Positions 62,073 to 64,000 of a DNA stretch of 64,000 bases are shown piece by piece. Below the pieces are notes generated by a model. It did no database searches, was not told the origin of the DNA, and worked only from the letters and a program-made list of their open reading frames with translations. A program made the position numbers and the translations under genes. Within the stretch, counting starts at the first letter, position 1; every line of letters starts with the position of its first letter. Origin of the DNA: Opitutales bacterium UBA2995 (lineage in GTDB: Bacteria > Verrucomicrobiota > Verrucomicrobiia > Opitutales > UBA2995); the NCBI GenBank assembly GCA_002346535.1, contig DDZZ01000019.1, positions 1 to 64,000 on the forward strand. The letters run 5' to 3'.

Positions 62073-62731
62073 CAGAAAATCGGCAGGCCGGACCGCGATG
62101 TCGGCAAGTTTATCATGTAAGCCAAAGGCTTCTCCTTCTCCTCCTCGGCCTCAAAAGTAATCCGAATTCGATTGGGAATATCGTAGGTTCTCGCAGTATT
62201 CGTTCGTGGTTCGCTCTCAATTTCCCAATCTTCACGATCAGGATCGTAATAATGATACTCTATCTCAGAGACAAAAGCAGAGAGGAGTGTTTGCCTGGGA
62301 AGTGTTTCCTCAAATTCCACTTCGAGTCTGGACTGCCAATACAAAACCAGCCCCACATCATCGACTACTTCTAACTGGTAAATTACGTACGGCAAAGCTT
62401 GCGCCTGCCATGGGAGCAACCCGTCGCTTTCCCGAACTTCCCAGGTAAGCAGCGGAGCACCGATCTGGCCGAATGATCCCGAAGCGTAATCCAAAAATAC
62501 ATAAGCGGTGCCTTCTGCTTCAACCGGAAGGGCTCGGCGGAATCCTCGTTTTAGAAAATCAACAACCTGTCGGCTGTGAACCTCAAGATTGCGAACTGGG
62601 GTGGTTCCACGCCAAATATCTGTCAATCCGACTGCCATGAGCATCACCGCTGTCATGATCGAACCGGCCAGAATAATGGCAAGCAAGACTTCAAGGAGCG
62701 TGAATCCCGAATCTGATCTACGCCTCTTCAT
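62072..62731 (-). CDS. gspJ: Type II secretion minor pseudopilin GspJ
   Basis: This 219-aa pseudopilin has a leader KRRRSDSG followed by FTLLEVLLAIILAGSIM, the type IV prepilin signal cleaved after Gly by a peptidase not in the window. The soluble domain (QVVDFLKRGFRRALPVE, FVSEIEYHYYDPD) fits GspJ. The frame is open to 62836, but the ATG at 62731 gives the pilin leader and a 4-base overlap with gspI. Confidence 0.83.
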   Translation of the reverse strand: MKRRRSDSGFTLLEVLLAIILAGSIMTAVMLMAVGLTDIWRGTTPVRNLEVHSRQVVDFLKRGFRRALPVEAEGTAYVFLDYASGSFGQIGAPLLTWEVRESDGLLPWQAQALPYVIYQLEVVDDVGLVLYWQSRLEVEFEETLPRQTLLSAFVSEIEYHYYDPDREDWEIESEPRTNTARTYDIPNRIRITFEAEEEKEKPLAYMINLPTSRSGLPIF

Positions 62732-63207
62732 AGCGAGCTTTTGTAATCCCATCCAAATTGCTGATCCTCTCGAAATTCCGTCATGCGCTCCTGCAATTCC
62801 TGACGAGCACGGTCCACCTCGTCCGGTTCGCCCCAAGTAGGCCGAAGTAGGTAAAACTCTTGGTTCAACTGCCGGCGCTCCCCCTCATCGTCGATCAAAT
62901 CAACGTTCATCAAAATGCTGAAAAGATTGGGAAACTCGGTCATTTCAATTTCCGAAAACCAGATTCCTGAGACACCGTTACCCATATCAAAGTCTCCACC
63001 CTCCTTCGCCTCCTCAACATCTTGGATGATTTGAAGCTCGGCCCGGACATAAGCTAGCTCTTCCTCAAAATTAGCTCTAACCCGGCTGCGCTCAAAATTA
63101 CTCAAAATATTCACATACGATGCAACCAGTACGGTAGCCGCTCCCGCAAATATTACGGTAGCAACAAGCACTTCAAGCAGGGTGAATCCCTTGGAATTCT
63201 GTGTCAT
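62728..63207 (-). CDS. gspI: Type II secretion minor pseudopilin GspI
   Basis: This 159-aa pseudopilin has a short leader TQNSKG, then FTLLEVLVATVIFAGAATVLVAS. It is followed by a small acidic soluble domain (FEEELAYVRAELQIIQDVEEA). The size is that of GspI/GspV-type minor pseudopilins, though no diagnostic motif beyond the leader is present. It overlaps gspH and gspJ by 4 bases each. Confidence 0.8.
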   Translation of the reverse strand: MTQNSKGFTLLEVLVATVIFAGAATVLVASYVNILSNFERSRVRANFEEELAYVRAELQIIQDVEEAKEGGDFDMGNGVSGIWFSEIEMTEFPNLFSILMNVDLIDDEGERRQLNQEFYLLRPTWGEPDEVDRARQELQERMTEFREDQQFGWDYKSSL

Positions 63208-63704
63208 GAGCTTCGCTCCGAAACGAACCCGGTGAATGGTTCTATGATCAATTCTCGGTTCTGAGCCCCAACTTCCAGGCGGACTTTATAAGCAGCCGAA
63301 GAGGCATCCGAATAAAAGACGACACTCTCGACTTCATACCATTCAGGTTTCTCAAACAATTCTCCCTTGAATGTAGGAACCTGGAAATAAAAGGTAGCCT
63401 TTAACTTTAAATCCTGCTCTTCCAGCCCTTCGATAGGATAGCTGGAAATTACCGAGTCCCCAACCAGGACAAACCGACTGGCATTCTCGTCCCAAGCCAA
63501 CTCCAGGCTTTGCTTGTTTTCAAAGGCAATCATCCGGCCGTCGACCTGGGCCACCGTGAACGACCTTTCCATCTCACGCATGGGATCTTTGTCCAGGATG
63601 CCTTCCATGTTGACAGCAAAAACCATCCAGACCGTGCCCGCGATGACGAGAACGAGGAGAATTTCCAAAAGAGTGAACCCTCGCCTGGTAGAGGCATTTG
63701 TCAT
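63204..63704 (-). CDS. gspH: Type II secretion minor pseudopilin GspH
   Basis: This 166-aa pseudopilin has leader TNASTRRG and the helix FTLLEILLVLVIAGTVWMVF. The soluble domain has a VDGRMIAFENKQSLELAWDE segment, like the GspH beta-sandwich. Position after gspG and before gspI supports the call. Its start lies 12 bases after the gspG stop. It overlaps gspI by 4 bases. Confidence 0.8.
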   Translation of the reverse strand: MTNASTRRGFTLLEILLVLVIAGTVWMVFAVNMEGILDKDPMREMERSFTVAQVDGRMIAFENKQSLELAWDENASRFVLVGDSVISSYPIEGLEEQDLKLKATFYFQVPTFKGELFEKPEWYEVESVVFYSDASSAAYKVRLEVGAQNRELIIEPFTGFVSERSS

Positions 63705-63716
63705 GGATAAACTGGG

Positions 63717-64000
63717 CTACCAGTTCCCGATGTCATCACCACTTTCAACCTTATCGGGGCCCAAAGAAAAGATGTCAAATCCCTCCTTGTTTTTGGCACC
63801 TGGATACCGGTACTGGTACTCCATTTGCCATGGGTCTTTGGGAATGTCATTGGTTTCCAAATAAGGGCCACTCCAATTATTCGAGTTTCCGGGTGCGGTG
63901 ATAAGAGCCTGTAGCCCTTCCTCAGTGGTTGGATATGTCCCATGATCGACCCGATACCTGAAAAGGGGAGCTTTGATGGATTCGTTTACAAAAATCCGAG
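63717..64000 (-). CDS. gspG: Type II secretion major pseudopilin GspG, 5' end outside window
   Basis: The visible C-terminal 94 residues include YRVDHGTYPTTEEGLQALI, WSGPYLETNDIPKDPW, YRYPGAKNKEGFDIFSLGPD and a final DDIGNW. These are the conserved major pseudopilin body with the calcium-binding tail and end motif. The N-terminal helix and leader lie beyond the right edge. It is the first visible gene of the operon, and the one most diagnostic for type II secretion. Confidence 0.92.
   Translation of the reverse strand, partial: RIFVNESIKAPLFRYRVDHGTYPTTEEGLQALITAPGNSNNWSGPYLETNDIPKDPWQMEYQYRYPGAKNKEGFDIFSLGPDKVESGDDIGNW

Noticed and set aside
1..64000. CRISPR array, prophage or intact insertion sequence
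   Set aside because: No direct repeats with regular spacers, no phage structural or integrase genes and no intact transposase were seen; only group II intron relics were found.

Overview
The window looks like a chromosomal segment of a Gram-negative bacterium of the Planctomycetes-Verrucomicrobia-Chlamydiae group. Verrucomicrobiota, perhaps Opitutae-like, is the most likely placement. The reasons are outer-membrane biogenesis genes (bamA, skp, lpxD), a type II secretion operon, a formylglycine sulfatase, two DUF1080 (3-keto-disaccharide hydrolase type) proteins, several Gfo/Idh/MocA oxidoreductases, and the gene order rplY-pth-rpsF-ssb-rplI-dnaB. The placement rests on gene content alone; no rRNA is present.

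Layout. 0-4.5 kb (minus): the end of a lipoprotein gene and an inositol-type set (iolD, a Gfo/Idh/MocA dehydrogenase, an iolE-like isomerase). 4.9-8.3 kb (plus): a tight four-gene sugar-acid operon (epimerase-type dehydrogenase, 2-hydroxyacid dehydrogenase, HpaI-type aldolase, SMP-30 lactonase). 8.4-8.9 kb: a decayed group II intron. 9.1-11.2 kb (minus): sulfatase plus DUF1080. 11.6-17.4 kb (plus): a complete ebo-type cluster, order A-B-E-C-D-F. 17.4-25.1 kb: a second DUF1080 protein, an SDR, a broken acid phosphatase, an LplT/PlsC-type fusion, mtnA and an aldolase/SDR fusion. 25.1-31.2 kb: small conserved proteins, a second group II intron remnant inverted relative to the first, slyD, transketolase, and many gene fragments. 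31.3-37 kb: topoisomerase IV (parE, parC), tRNA-Pro(CGG), a dead lacI-type regulator and pyrE. 37.2-47.9 kb (minus): a Do-type protease, then a long housekeeping block (rplY, pth, rpsF, ssb, rplI, dnaB, bamA, skp, lpxD, prs). 48.1-51.5 kb: tRNA-Asn(GTT), a tatC fragment and three Gfo/Idh/MocA genes, one of them broken. 51.5-64 kb (minus): a GspE-like fragment, a PLP enzyme of the KBL/BioF family, and a type II secretion operon gspG-H-I-J-K-L-M-D-C?-E-F whose gspG runs off the right edge.

How the parts fit. The sulfatase, the DUF1080 proteins, the sugar-acid genes and the inositol-type genes suggest use of sulfated or oxidised carbohydrates, and the type II system could export such enzymes. 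The ebo cluster is the most distinctive system; in other bacteria it is linked to moving a metabolite precursor to the periplasm. mtnA beside a class II aldolase fused to a dehydrogenase suggests salvage of a 5-deoxypentose or methylthioribose phosphate, or of a 6-deoxyhexose.

A striking general feature is the number of gene remnants: about twelve broken genes in 64 kb, nearly all in the gaps between intact genes.
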